Shown here: piece by piece, positions 43,701 to 55,042 of the stretch | Position numbering within the stretch: position 1 is the stretch's first letter | Layout of the letters: each line of letters starts with the position of its first letter | NCBI GenBank assembly: GCA_013407085.1 | Contig: JACCGJ010014164.1 | Coordinates: 62,001-126,000 of the forward strand | DNA length: 64,000 nt | Direction of reading: 5' to 3' | Source: Atriophallophorus winterbourni | Lineage: Eukaryota > Platyhelminthes > Trematoda > Plagiorchiida > Microphallidae | The notes under the pieces: model-generated | What the model was told of the DNA's origin: nothing | Database searches by the model: none | Seen by the model: the letters and a program-made list of their open reading frames with translations, nothing else | Translations under genes and position numbers: made by a program

Positions 43701-44655
43701 GTTGTTAGCTTTTTTTTCTAGGTTTTGTACCTTTTGCCTCATGATTTGTTGAAGTTTTCTGATTATTTTCAAGGTCCCGAAAGGATTACGATTTGCTTTA
43801 GGCCTGTGGGGAACTTAGTAAACCACGTGAGGTGGTCTTTAGAGCCTAATGTGGGTGTGAAACTTGAGCCGTGTACACTTATATCTAGGATTGAAAAATA
43901 ATGTCGTTAGAGCTCCATTGCAATTATGTGATTTAGCTGTTAAGAGGATTTATGTAGCATATTCAACAGGGGTTGGAAGTATCTTTGGTTAAATGGGTGT
44001 AAATACTTAGTTTTTAGTGTTTTCCTTTTTTATTTCTCCTTTAGAACTCTATAAAATATAATGATAAAATGAGTAGTTGTAATGTTCTGTTTTTTTCTCG
44101 TAGTTTGTCGGACTGTTTATCAAAAACATTTCCATCGTGAAGGTTTGATGCTTACGCCTGCCCGGTGTTTTATAAATGGCCGCAGTATTCTGAATGTGCG
44201 AAGGTAGCATAATTACTAGTCTTTCAATTAGAGGGTTGTTTGAAAAGTTTAACCAGGCTTGCTTAAGATACAGAACTTTGTCGAAATTGGTTTGTTATTG
44301 TAGAACTTAGCTTTTTTCAAATAAGACGGAAAGACACCGAGAGCTTTGTAAATTTACTTATTTGGGGAAAAGGTTTATGTTTTAAGTTCTTTTTGATCCT
44401 CTAGGGTGAAGGGGTAAGTTACCTCGGGCATAACTAGGTAATGAACAAGGAGAGTTCCTATCTATTTGTTTGATTGCCATCTCGATGTTGACTTAGGGTT
44501 ATTATTGAGGCGTAAAGGTTTTAGTGGATGGTCTGTTCGACCTGTTTCCCTTCATGAGTTAAGTTAAGACCGGTGTAAGCCAGGTGGGTTCTTATCTATT
44601 GGTTATAGGCTTTCGTACGAAAGGATTGAGATTATTTTATGTTGGGTGTATTGTT
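43701..44655 (+). pseudogene. rrnL (mitochondrial 16S-like rRNA, NUMT2)
   Basis: Large-subunit rRNA landmarks are present in order: CTGCCCGGTG near 44157, GGCCGCAGTATTCTGA near 44178, AAGGTAGCATAATTA near 44200, AATAAGACGGAAAGAC near 44320 (peptidyl-transferase region), CTCGATGTTGACTTAGGG near 44481, CTGTTCGACC near 44532 and TCGTACGAAAGGATTGAG near 44612 (sarcin-ricin-side and 3' landmarks). The length of about 950 bp is normal for flatworms. Many core motifs are intact, so damage is modest. As a nuclear copy it is listed as a pseudogene. Confidence 0.92.
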
Positions 44656-44720
44656 TTGTGACAGCTTGCTCTGCAAACGCATGTTTGACTTTAGTCTGCG
44701 CTCTTTTAATATAGCTCTGG
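44656..44720 (+). pseudogene. trnC region between rrnL and rrnS (NUMT2)
   Basis: It has a GCA anticodon candidate in CTCTGCAAACG near 44675 and the right position and length for trnC. The arms are only partly pairable. Confidence 0.5.
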
Positions 44721-45453
44721 TTATAAGAGGTGTGTGAATACTGACCTGATATAGGTGGGTTGTTTAATTATTAGAGGTTGATTTCTTCTTTAACTTAGCG
44801 GTTAGATTTTGTTTTATTGCGAGAAACCGCGAACAACGGATACACAACTAAGTTTAGGTAGCGGTTAATTCACAGTGCCAGCATCCGCGGTTTTTCTATC
44901 AGCTATTCTGTTTTTATTGGTTTAAATCTTTTATAAGAAAAGGACGATTTGGTGTGGAAACCTCGATTTTATTGTTAATTTTCTTTTTATTTGGAAAGAT
45001 TTTAGGTGAGAAAGGGACTTGATACCCCCGTATTTAATATTTGAACTTTTAGCCTTAGTATAAACTAAAAGATCTTGGCAGCTAAATTAGCCGCCTGGGG
45101 GAGTGTGGGGCTTGAGAGATGATCCACTAATGATTTTACCATTATTAGGCTGTGATAGGCCGTTGTGGGTGTACGTCCGGTTTAAAATCTTCGGTTAAAG
45201 CTGTCTGGTGTTATTCAAAATATAATACAGGTGATGTGCGGCTTATATAATGGGTGCCGTGCACTACTTTCATGCAAAGGTTCAGGATAAAAATATTGAA
45301 CTAATCAAGGACTCAGGAGTAGGTGGGGTTTAGATTGTTCTATCAAATGTGGTTTGCTTAGGGTACACACCGCCCGTCACCCACGGCGTGAGTTGTGGTA
45401 AGTCGTAACAAGGCAGCGGTAGAGGAACTTGGTTCTAGGGGGTTAGATTCTCT
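44721..45453 (+). pseudogene. rrnS (mitochondrial 12S-like rRNA, NUMT2)
   Basis: Small-subunit landmarks: GTGCCAGCATCCGCGG near 44876, TGATACCCCCGTATTTAA near 45020, the decoding region ACACACCGCCCGTCAC near 45364 and GTCGTAACAAGG near 45402. The length of about 730 bp is normal. Unlike the partial copy at 9022, its decoding-site motif is unaltered. cox2 follows directly. Confidence 0.92.
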
Positions 45454-46133
45454 ATGGCTTTTAATATGGCGTATTTGGATTTGATGGGTTATGTTTTTGT
45501 GTTATGTGTTCTTATTTGTGTGTGGGTTTTGTTTTGTTAGTATGGCAGTTGGTTTATGAATCTAAAACTAGCTTGATAGATTCTTAAGATAAATTCATTG
45601 AGCTGGTTTGGACTGCAGTCCCTACTTTGTTTGATTTGGTGCTTTGTTTGTAAAATCTGTTTTATGTTAGATTGGGTGTAAACTCAACAATCAAGGGGGT
45701 AGTTAAGATTATAGGACATCAATGGTATTGAGAGTATGAAATAGGAGGTGAGGGGCTTTGTTATGATTCTTTTATGACGGATTTCATTGATGTTGTGCAA
45801 AAGCCACTTCGTCTTTATCTTGATAGGACTTATTGTCTATTGGTCACATCTGCGGATGTAATCCATTCCTTTTGTTTGACAACACCTGTTGTTTTAAAGA
45901 TTGATGCTGTTCCAGGCCGTGTAAATCGATTTTTGTTTTCTCCAGATCGTGTTGGGGTGTTTGTAGGTTATTGTAGTGAGCTGTGCGGTGCTGGTCACGC
46001 TCATATGCTAATAGTGGTAAAAGTGGTAGTCCCCTATAGTGGGGTTTCCAGGGTGTCTTCTTGGGGTTGGTTTGGTAAGATATGGAATTGATTTCGAAAG
46101 TTTTTTCAAGTGTTTTTGTTGTCAGGTTGATAA
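45454..46133 (+). pseudogene. cox2 pseudogene (NUMT2)
   Basis: It starts at ATG 45454, or the in-frame ATG 45466, right after rrnS. An early TAG near 45538 and a frame change interrupt the first membrane helix region. From 45774 to 46089 the frame is open and holds PDRVGVFVGYCSELCGAGHA with the CuA cysteines and histidine; the frame continues past TGA (Trp) to TAA 46131-46133. Compared with the copy at 9481, the stretch VVQKPLRLYLDRTYCLLVTS is preserved here. Confidence 0.9.
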
Positions 46134-46164
46134 GTTTTACTTTTGTGGTGCATCCTGTTTTGTA

Positions 46165-46534
46165 ATGTTTGTTTTTATTGGTGGGTTCTCTTTCATTGTG
46201 TGGTTATATATTTTTGTTAGTTGGTTTTAGGTGGTTTGTTTTATTGTTTTGTTTGGTTTATGTAGGGGGTGTTTTTATATTGTTTATATATGTTTCTATG
46301 TTTAACCCTAATGCGTTCGTGGGTATGGCGTTTGGTTTATGCTTGGCGGGCTTGATTGCAGGGTTAAGCTATTTTTTTCATAATTGGGGCTGGGTTTAGA
46401 TTGTTTTACAGATTATAGGGGGTATTTGTGTGGTTTGAGAGGGGGTCACAGATATTGTTTTTTTGATTAGTGGTATTTTATGGTTTGGTCTTGTTAGATT
46501 TATTAGGTCTTCTCGGGATTCTTTTTTTCGGTAA
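46165..46534 (+). pseudogene. nad6 pseudogene (NUMT2)
   Basis: No tRNA separates it from cox2. The conserved part is 46169-46396 with LVYVGGVFILFIYVSMFNP. The TAG at 46397 follows a probable frame change, after which hydrophobic sequence runs to TAA 46532-46534 before trnY. About 123 codons remain, shorter than the usual ~150, so the true start may overlap the cox2 end region. Confidence 0.85.
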
Positions 46535-46536
46535 TT

Positions 46537-46805
46537 CGGGGGTTGGCTTAGTATAAAGAGTATGCTATGCTGTAAATCTTGTATTATCCTTGGGTTAGTC
46601 GAGTCAGGGTGCCAGATTTATGGGAAAGGTTTAGGATTTTTTGAAGGAGAGGCATCCCTCCTTATTGTTGGCTGTTTAGTTGATTTGAAATCATTTTTTC
46701 CGAGTTTGTTATCGGGGTTCACAGCAGGAGTTTTGGGAAGGAATGGGTGCCAGATGTTTATGGGTTTGTTTTAGGCACTTTTTAAGGGTTCACTCACCCT
46801 TGTTT
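46537..46805 (+). pseudogene. trnY, trnL1, trnS2, trnL2 cluster (NUMT2)
   Basis: Tyr anticodon GTA at 46572-46574, where the stem is more damaged than in the other copy (CTATG instead of CTAGA). Leu1 anticodon TAG at 46632-46634. Ser2 (GATTTGAAATC near 46682) and Leu2 (near 46730-46800) are placed by order. The order matches the duplicate at 10563. Confidence 0.65.
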
Positions 46806-46871
46806 TTGATATTTGCGGGTTGTGGGGTTTGTGTTTCGACCACAAGCTTGGAAATTTCATATTCCTATCAA
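46806..46871 (+). pseudogene. trnR(TCG) (NUMT2)
   Basis: Acceptor ends TTGAT and TATCAA pair. The anticodon stem TTGTG (46829-46833) pairs perfectly with CACAA, closing the loop TTTCGAC with anticodon TCG at 46836-46838. This is the best-preserved tRNA in the window and is directly upstream of nad5, as in other flatworms. Confidence 0.82.
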
Positions 46872-48415
46872 GTATGGTGTGATTTTGGTTGATTTGAAGA
46901 CTCTTATATTTTTTTATAGGTGCTTTTGTGTTTTGGTGTTCTGGCTTAGTTAACGAAGTTGTAAGATTGGGTTTGATTAGAAGATGCTGATTTGATTTGC
47001 GTTTTTGTCTGTGATTTGCGGTTTTTGTCTGTAATATTTATGTTATTTGTGAGAGGCGTGTCGGTGGTGAGTTTAGTTTTTTGAGAGTATTTGGAGTTAG
47101 TTAGGTTTTTTTAATACTTTATTATTCTAAATCAAGCAGATTGCGGGGGTTTTGATAACTTTAGTATCTTCACGTTTTGGTGATGTAAGGTTTTTCGTTT
47201 TCGTAGGGTGTGTTCTGAGGGGGTGTCGTTTTTCTGTAGAATTTATGGCCTTTTTTGTTATTAATAGTTGTGACTCGGAGAGCTTATTATCCTTTTGTGA
47301 GTTGGTTGTTGGAAGCTATGCGTGCTCCCACTTCGGTGAGTTCTTTGGTTCATTCTTCAACCATGGTTGCTGCCGGCGAGTGGTTTTTGCTACGGTATGG
47401 TCTGAGCTTGAATAATGGTTTTTTAACTTGTGTGGGGGTTTGTTGTTTGTTTGTTGGGGATTGTTTTAAGATCCCTTGTGCCTGTGTTCAAACTGATTTT
47501 AAGGAGCTTGTGGCACTTTCCACGTGTGAGAAAATATCCTGGTGTGTTGCTTATTCAATTTTTGGTAAAACCTTCTTGTGTCTTGCTCAGTTATGGAGCC
47601 ATGGGGTGAGAAAGTGTATTCTGTTCATGTCTGTGGGGGATCTGATGAGTCCTTCAAGGTCTGCTCAGGATGGCAAAGGTTATTATAGAGCCGCGTATGG
47701 CGATTTTTGTGGTGGTTTTGTACGTTTTATTTTGTCTTTAGGTCTAACCGGGGCTCCATTTATTGGTGTATTTTTCTCAAGCATGGCTTGTTTTGTGAGA
47801 TTGTTTTTAGGTTCAGAGTTTTGTGTGGATTATTTGTGGTTTGGGGGTTTATTTTAACGATAATGTATTTTATTCGGTTTCTGCTATATGTGGTTGGTAG
47901 TTTTAGTGGTTTAGGTTGATCCCTAACAAGCGTTCATATCAAGTCGGTTGGTGGTTTGTTGATGTGTTTGGTGATAAATTATTTTTTTATAGGTTTGCTT
48001 GAGGAGCGTTGGGGTTCTAGACACGTTTTAAGGGGTTTGCTGTTGTTTAGTCAATTATTTAATTGTTGGATGGGATTTGAGTTGTATAAGGCTGATCAAA
48101 GATCTGTATTAGAGTTGGTAGTCTTGAATGTTGGGAAGTGTGACAGGGTGGTCAGTTTTGTAAAATTGAGGTTGATTATTTCCAGAGGATTTTTAGTAGT
48201 TTTGGCTTTCGTTGGATAAGTGTTTTATTAAGCAACCTTTGAAGAATGCCGGGGTTTCATTTTTTAAAGTTTCTTGTAAAGCCAACCGGCGCGAGCTGCT
48301 TAGAGTTGGGGGTGTTTTCTATTCTATTTTCTTTTTTATTTTTGGTTAACTAATCTAGTGTAGGGTTTAACATGTTGGTTTTTCGTGTCAGATGGGGTTA
48401 CCCGATTAATGGTTA
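46872..48415 (+). pseudogene. nad5 pseudogene (NUMT2), with internal deletion
   Basis: It matches nad5 of NUMT1 but lacks about 150 bp near 47000-47030, where a short direct repeat (TTTGCG...TTTTTGTCTGT) marks the deletion. Conserved blocks: LVSSRFGDV near 47159, SWLLEAMRAPTSVSSLVHSS near 47304, LAQLWSHGVRKCILFMSVGD near 47584, and GDFCGGFVRFILSLGLTGAP near 47699. Position 47255 onward is open for 200 codons, to 47857. Frame breaks flank this region. Confidence 0.88.
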
Positions 48416-48492
48416 CACGCGGAGTATGAGTTGTTGCAGTATGTTGTCTTTCCAAGTCAGAGGTCCTTCGGCTAGTGTAGGGAGCTGGTTAC
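48416..48492 (+). pseudogene. trnE-like end of NUMT2
   Basis: The TTC-containing CTTTCCAAG is near 48450, in the same place as in NUMT1. Mitochondrial sequence ends at GGTTACTC and satellite begins with TCTTGTG. The junction is identical in position to that at 12637. Confidence 0.5.
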
Positions 48493-51400
48493 TCTTGTGT
48501 CTATGAAAATCCAGTGCGATGGGGAGATTTCATATCTTCTGGCGAGTTGTGAGCAAAATAGTTTGAACCCTAACTTTGGGAGTGTGAAAATTTGCTACAA
48601 AATTAAAAAACAATTATCTTGAAAAAATCTGAAATTTTGAGTTTGAAGCGGTAAACCCCCCCCTCGAAGTGGGTTTTGCCTGGCTAAACTTGAAAAAGAA
48701 TGTTGTAAGGAGGAACCCTTACGTACTTAAAAAAAGTAAGTTTGACCGGGCAAAATGGTCTATTTTCGTGTATTTTTGCACACTATTTTTTTGATGAATT
48801 TTGGAGTTTCAACCCCAAAATCGAGTCTTTTAATTCTTTTCTTTTTTTATAGCCCTCCTGTTTTGAACAGGAAAGCCGAATATTTTGTATTTTGAACCTT
48901 GAAAAAAGGAGAGGCCTAAATAGTGCACGGAAAAGTGATAAAAAATACATACTATATTATAAAGTAATATATAATAGGGAAAAATAATCTTGTGTTCACG
49001 AAAATCCAGTGTGGTGGGGGGATTTCATCTCCTCTGGCTAATTATGAGCAAAATAGTTTGAACCCTAACTTTGGGGGTGTACAAATTTGCTACAAAATTA
49101 AAAGAAATTATTTTGAAAAAATCTGAAATTTTGAGTTAGATGCGGTAACCACCCCTCCTCACAAAGTGGGTTTTGCCCGGCTAATTGTGAAAAAAATGTT
49201 GTAATGAGGGACTCTTACGTACTTGAATAAAAGTGAGTTTGACCGGGCAAAATGGGGTATTTTTGTTTATTTTTTACACACTTTTTTTTAATAAATTTGG
49301 GAGTTTCAACCCCAAATTCGAGTCTCTCAATTCTTTTATTTTCTCTTTCTGGGCCTCCTGTTCTGAACAGGGGAGCCAAATATTTTGTATTTTGAACGTT
49401 GGAAAAATGGTGCACGAAGAAGTGATGAAAAATACATACTATATTACATAGTAATATATAGTAGGGAAACAAAATCTTGTGTTCACGAAAATCCAGTTTG
49501 GTGGCAATATTTCATCTTCTCTGGCGAGTTGTGAGCAAAATAGTTTGAACCCTAACTTTATGGATGTAAAAATTTGCTACGAATTGAAAGAAATTATATT
49601 GCAAATATCTGAAATTTTGAGTTTGATGCGGTAAAACCCTCTCTTCCAAAGTGGGTTCTGCCTGGCTGAACTTGAAAAAAAATGTTGTAAGGAGGGACCC
49701 TTACTTACTTGAAAAAAGTGAGTTTGACCAGGCAAAATGGGGTATTTTTGTGTATTTTCTACACACTATTTTTTTAAAATAAAATTAGGAGTTTCAACCC
49801 AAAATTCGAGTCTTTCAATTCTTTTTCTCTGGACCTCCTGTTTTGAACAGGGGAGCCGAATATTTTGTATTTCAAACCTTGCAAAAAAGTGAGGGCCTGA
49901 ATGGTGCACCGAAAAGTGATAAAAAAAATACATTTTATATTATATAGTAATATATGATACAAAACAAATCTTGTGTCCACGAAAATCCAGTGTGGTGAGG
50001 AGATTTCATTTCCTCTGGCTAGTTGTGCGCAAAATAGTTTGAACCCTAACTTTATGGATGTAAAAATGTGCTACAAATTGAAAGAAATTATATTGAAAAT
50101 ATCTGAAATTTTGAGTTTGATGCGGTTAAACCCTCTCTTACAAAGTTGGTTCTCCCTGGCTGAACTTGAAAAAAATGTTGTAAGGGTGGACCTTTACGTA
50201 CTTGAAAAAAGTGAGTTTGACCGGGTAAAATGGGGTATTTTTTGTGTATTTTCTACACACTATTTTTTTAAATAAATTTAGGAGTTTCAACCCAAAATTC
50301 GAGTCTTTCAATTTTTTTTTCTTTCTGGGCCTCCTGTTTTGAACAGGGGAGCCAAATATTTTGTAATTTAAATCTTGCAAAAAAGGGGGCCTAAATGGTG
50401 CACGAAAAAGTGATAAAAAAATACATACTATATTATATAGTAATATATAATAGGGAAACAAAATCTTGTGTTCACGAAAATCCAGTGTGGTGGGAAGATT
50501 TCATTTTCTCTGGCGAGTTGCGAGCAAAATAGTTTGAACCCAAACTTTATGGATGTTAAAATTTGCTACAAACTGAAAGGAATTATATTGAAAATATCTG
50601 AAATTTTGAGTTTGATGCGGTAAAACCCTCTCTTCCAAAGTGGGTTCTGCCTAGCTGAAATTGAAAAAAAAATGTTTCAAGTGTGGACTGTTACGTACTT
50701 GAAAAAAGTGAGTTTGACCGGGGAAAATGGGGTATTTTTTTGTGTAATTTTCACACACTTTTTCTTTGATAAATTTGGGAGTTTCAACCACGAATTCCAG
50801 TCTTTCAATACTTGTTTTTCTTCCTGAGCATCCTGTTTTGATCATATGTGCCGACGATTTTGTATTTCTAACCTTGCGGAAAAGGAGGGGCCTTAATGGT
50901 GTACGAAAAAGTGAAAAAAAATACATATTACATTATAAAGTAATATATAATAGGGATGAAGATGTTGTGTTCACGAAAATCCAGTTTAGTGGAAAGTTTT
51001 TATCTTTTCTGGCGGGTAATGAGCAAAATAGTTTGAACCCTAACTTTGGGGGTGTAAAAATTTGCTACAAAATTGAAAAAAATTATTTTGGAAAAATCTG
51101 AAATTTTGAGATTTATGCGGTAAAATTCCCTCTCCCAAAGTGGGTTTTGCCTGGCTAAACTTGAAAAAAATGTTGTAAGGGGGACTCTTACGTACTTGAA
51201 AAAATGAGTTTGACCGGGCAAAATGGGGTATTTTATGTGTATTTTTTACACATTATTTTTTTAATAAATTTGAGAATTTCAACCCTAAATTCGAGGCTTC
51301 CAATTCTTTTCTTTTGTTCTCTCGGGGTCTCCTGTTCTGAACAGGGAAGACAATTTTTTTGTATCTTCAACCTTGCAAAAAATGGGGGGCCCAAATGATG

Positions 51401-52604
51401 CACGAAAAAGTGATGAAAAATATATACTGTATTATAAAGTAATATAAAATAGGGAAAAAAATCCTGTGTTCACGAAAATTCAGTGTTGTGAGTAGATTTT
51501 ATCTCCTCTGGCGAGTTGTGAGAAAAATAGTTTGCAAAAATTTGCATACGAAATTAAAAAGAATTATTTCGAAAAAAAATGTGAAATTTTGAGTTTGATG
51601 CGGTGAAACCCACCTCTCCCAAATGGGTTTTGCCTGGCTAAACTTGAAAAAAGAATGTTGTGAGGAGAACCCTGACGTACTTAAAAAAAAGTGAGTTTGA
51701 CCGGGCAAAATAGGGTATTTTTCGTGTATTTTTTACAAACTATTTTTTTAATAAATTTGGGAGTTTCAACCCCAAATTCGAGTCTTCTAATTCATTTCTT
51801 TTTTCTTTCAAGGCTTCCTGTTTTGAACAGGGAGCCGGATATTTTGTATTTCTAACCTTGCAAAAAGGAGGGGCCTTAATGGTGCAGGAAAAAGTGATAA
51901 AAAATACGTACTATATTATATAGTAGTATAAAATAGGGAAAAAAATCTTGTGTTCACGGAAATCTAGTGTCGTGAGGAGATTTCATCTCCTCTGGCGAGT
52001 TGTGAGCAAAATAGTTTGAACCCTAACTTTGAGGGTGTGAACATTTGCTACAAAATTGAAAAAAATTATTTCGAAAAAATCTGAGATTCTGAGTTTGTTG
52101 CGGTAAAAACTCCTCTCTCAAAGTGGGTTTCGCCTGGCTAAACTTAAAAAAAATGTTGTAAGGGGGGAACCCTTACGTACTTAAAAAAAGTGAGTTTGAT
52201 CGGGCAAAATGGGGTATTTTTTGTGTATTTTTTACACACTATTTTTGTTAATAAATCTGGGAGTTTCAATCGTTAAATTCGAGTCTTTCAATTCGTTTCT
52301 TTTTTCTTTCTGGGCCACCCGTTTCGAACAGGGGAGCCGAATTTTTTGTATTTTAATCCTTGCCAAAAAAGCGGGCCTAAATGGTGCACGAAAAATGTGA
52401 TAAAAAACACTTACTATAATATATAGTAATATATAATGGGGAAAAAATCTTGTGTTCACAAAAATCTATTGTGGTGGGGAGATTTCATCTTTTCTGGCGA
52501 GTTGTGAGCAAAAAAGTTTGAACCACAACTTTGAGGGTGTAAAGATGTGAAACAAAATTAGGGAAATTATTTTGAAAAAATCTGAAATTTTGAGTTTCAT
52601 GCGG
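48493..52604 (+). repeat. Satellite array E, plus orientation
   Basis: About eight monomers of the ~495-bp family, mildly diverged, running from the right junction of NUMT2 to BEL3. Monomers at 49500, 50000 and 50480 share the variant TAACTTTATGGATGTAAAAA and form a local subfamily. One unit near 51530 lacks about 30 bp (the AACCCTAACTTTGGGGGTG part). No other feature is recognised. Confidence 0.92.
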
Positions 52605-53098
52605 TGTAACAACTAAAGTCGCTGTTTAACGCGTAGTCCATCCATTTCTTATTTCGACAATTCAGAACCACATTGATTCGATTTTTCTACGGTTCTATTA
52701 AAAATATTAATAGACAATAACAATTAACAAACCTCAACTGTACCGGGTTGTATGAATGATGTGAGCCAAAATGCTCAAAGTTTCCAAATGACAACAACAA
52801 TTTCAGCCAATGCTGACAAGATAGACTGCCAAATGATAAATGCAAAGAAATAAAATTACCAATACAATGGTGAACAATCGTCTCTGTTTTCTCCAAATAC
52901 CACGAGCAAAATATGTGGAATTTTAATGGCAGCCAAGCAATATGAATTACTTCAGTAAAACAAACGGGGTATACAAGTGCACAAGGAAAATGTGTACACA
53001 AAAACAATGTGAGATAACGTTGTTGAGAATTAGGAAAAATTCAATTGTTCAAACAGAAAAATAAGAAGGAATTTTACACAAAATGTTTGTCATTCACA
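52605..53098 (-). repeat. 3' LTR of BEL3
   Basis: On the plus strand it runs from TGTAACAACTAAAG to GTCATTCACA. The next bases CCTTCTGCCAAATTCC parallel the BEL1 internal sequence CCTCCGACTAAATTC after its LTR, which helps fix the end. Confidence 0.78.
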
Positions 53099-53680
53099 CC
53101 TTCTGCCAAATTCCTTCTAAATTTGGTGTTCTGAATGAAACTAACTGATTGGTTCCGCCTCCTTACCCAACTACTCCAATCTTAACCCAAAAAACGCAAG
53201 ACAAACGGCAAATGACTTTATTGAGTCACGAGTCACACACGCCACATCGCATTGCTATCACTGGACATATGTGGCTTTTTGTAGAGGAAACGTTTGCCGA
53301 ACGTAGACTCACCACGTCGTCCAGCTTTGCTCCTGACCCTTTAAGAATTTCAGGCTTGCCCTATTTGCGCCACCGCGCCAACCTCCGGGCCTTAGTCATC
53401 TTGAGATCCTTCCAGCAAACCAAATTTCGGATTCGGCATTTTGTAATTCATCAAACCCAAGTTTGCCTACCGATAAAGATCTATCGGAATGATGACCAAA
53501 CATGACAACAACGTAACGTTTGAAACGGACCAGCCACGCAATGCAGCATAAAAGTCGTTTGCAACTAGAAAATCGATGAAGAATGTTGTCTTTTCTTCGT
53601 TCTGAATCCTTTGACGTAAGGTTATAATTAACACGCTTGAATTCAGCTTGCTCGGTGCGATGCGGATTAACAAATCCAGG
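53099..53680 (-). other. BEL3 degenerate 3' internal region
   Basis: About 580 bp of more GC-balanced sequence between the RNase H segment and the LTR. The block near 53190-53330 resembles the BEL1 3' UTR (AAATGACTTTATT, GAGTCAC, CGCCACAT). A minus-strand frame at 53691-53467 continues past the RNase H stop without a motif I recognise. Integrase catalytic residues are not visible, so integrase appears deleted. Confidence 0.6.
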
Positions 53681-54553
53681 TCACGTATCAATGGTTTGTC
53701 TTAGAAAGTCAGGGCCGTTTAACCGATATTCCAATTGAGACAACTCCATGGCACCCCGTGAGGTCAAATCAGCTGAATTATAACGGGTACCAACATGCCT
53801 CCACTGACATGGTATCGTGTGTTCGTGTATGAACGTCAATCGATTCGCCACAAACGTTGAGAAGCGTCTATTACGATTGGTAATATAATACAAAACAGTC
53901 TTCGGATCAGTCCAAAAATTGATGTCTTGAACTAGTTCACGGGAAGCGGATTTCAGTATCAAATAAATACGTACCGCAAGAACCGCTGCAGACAATTCCA
54001 CCCTAGGAATGGATACCGTTTTTAGAGGATTCACTCGAGATTTCGAAAACAGGAGACGAACCGGCGACATGACTGAATTACTGCGCGAAAGTCCGTATGC
54101 AACGGCTCCATGGCCAGATTTCGAGGCATCACTGAAGACGTGTAGATTGAAGGACGTTATACCTACATTTACTTCGCAAATGCGTCGTGGAACTCGTAAC
54201 TCTTTGATCGGATGCATGCTGTTGATCCACTTGTCACAAACTAGCTGAAGATCATCACACATCGGTTCGTTCCAACCCAAAGGTTTTCTGCAACAACGTT
54301 GCAGCGATTTCTTTCCAGGGAAAATCCAAGGACTCATCAAGACAAGTGGATCATACAACCTACTGACTACTGACAATAAACTTCGTTTCGTTGTTGGGCG
54401 TTTTGCAAGTTTCAGATCAAACGCAAATTCGTCTGTGGCTGCATCCCATTTAACACCCAGCATTCTTTCCATCGATAGCAGAGTTGCGCTTGGCGATTTC
54501 CCAGAGCGACTTGAAATCCGATTCAACAAATTTCGGACAATTTTGTAACTCAT
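53681..54553 (-). pseudogene. BEL3 Pol fragment: RT C-terminal part and RNase H-like domain
   Basis: A 290-codon open frame. The first part (about residues 1-140) matches the segment following RT in BEL/Pao Pol, with LGVKWDAATDEFAFDL, KRSLLSVVSRLYDPLVLMSP and WNEP. The second part is an RNase H-like domain: LHVFSDASKSGHGAVAYG with the first acidic residue, LPRVELSAAVLA-type SIPRVELSAA with the catalytic Glu, and INFWTDPKTVLYYI with the second Asp. It ends with WRHVGTRYNSADLTSRG. In a full element this enzyme would remove RNA from RNA:DNA hybrids. Here the YxDD-bearing RT core upstream is missing and integrase downstream is lost. The frame itself shows no stop, so deletion rather than slow decay dominates. 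Confidence 0.87.
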
Positions 54554-55042
54554 GAGATGCCTGGCAAATGCAACATTCCATTCTAGGCCTCACATCACTT
54601 GTGGTGACAAAAACAATTTTTGTCTCAGTGGTTTGGAAACCACTCCTCGCATTCGGTTATGCACGAGGTGATTGATGATGCGTGTTTGAGCTAGGTGTTT
54701 CAAGCAGCTGCCCAAACCTGCTCCTTGCGATACGTGCACGCCGTGACACAAATTGTGTCAGGTGCTCAAATGTGACTCCATGGCCATCCATGCTGAGTTG
54801 ATCCGCCGCATCAGCTTACTGATGCTGTAAGGCGACAGGTAGACACTCAGCAACGCCTTCCAAGGTTGTTACAGAATTCAAATCTGCTTCACAACCCATT
54901 TGCTTCAAAGCAATTTGGCAGTTTCTCATCCTCAAGGCGGGGTTTTACAGACTATCGGAAGTGTTTCTTACCCGTGTTGCTTCACTTAACACCTCGTTCA
55001 ATAACGAGCGTGCAGCAACATGAGGTAGGTTAAACATTTCCT
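54554..55042 (-). pseudogene. BEL3 gag remnant
   Basis: On the minus strand the pieces match the BEL1 Gag: ADLNSVTTLEGV near 54870, RNCQIALKQMG near 54920, an RRARIARSRFG-like stretch near 54740 and PHVAARSLL near 55010. At least two in-frame stops interrupt it (near 54812 and 54945). The N-terminal part and the zinc-knuckle and protease regions are absent. Confidence 0.75.

Larger units (their letters stand above)
36860..48492 (+). other. NUMT2: 11.6-kb nuclear copy of a flatworm mitochondrial genome
   Basis: A continuous mitochondrial stretch from nad4L to trnE, lacking only cox3, cytb, a few tRNAs and the control region of a flatworm mitogenome. Gene order, the 40-nt nad4L/nad4 overlap, absent atp8 and code-9 reading all fit Platyhelminthes, with the trnE position fitting digeneans. 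cox1, nad1, nad2, nad4, nad5 and cox2 have frame breaks and nad3 has an in-frame TAA, so it is not an active mitogenome. atp6 is open throughout. It is embedded in satellite on both sides, in the orientation of NUMT1. Confidence 0.93.

Noticed and set aside
36860..48492. A real mitochondrial genome or functional mitochondrial genes
   Set aside because: Multiple frameshifts in cox1, nad1, nad4 and nad5, a stop in nad3, a deletion in nad5, and satellite on both sides point to a nuclear copy.
53149..53505. 118-codon plus-strand ORF in the BEL3 tail
   Set aside because: It is antisense to the element and overlaps its 3' UTR-like part; no similarity to any family I know.
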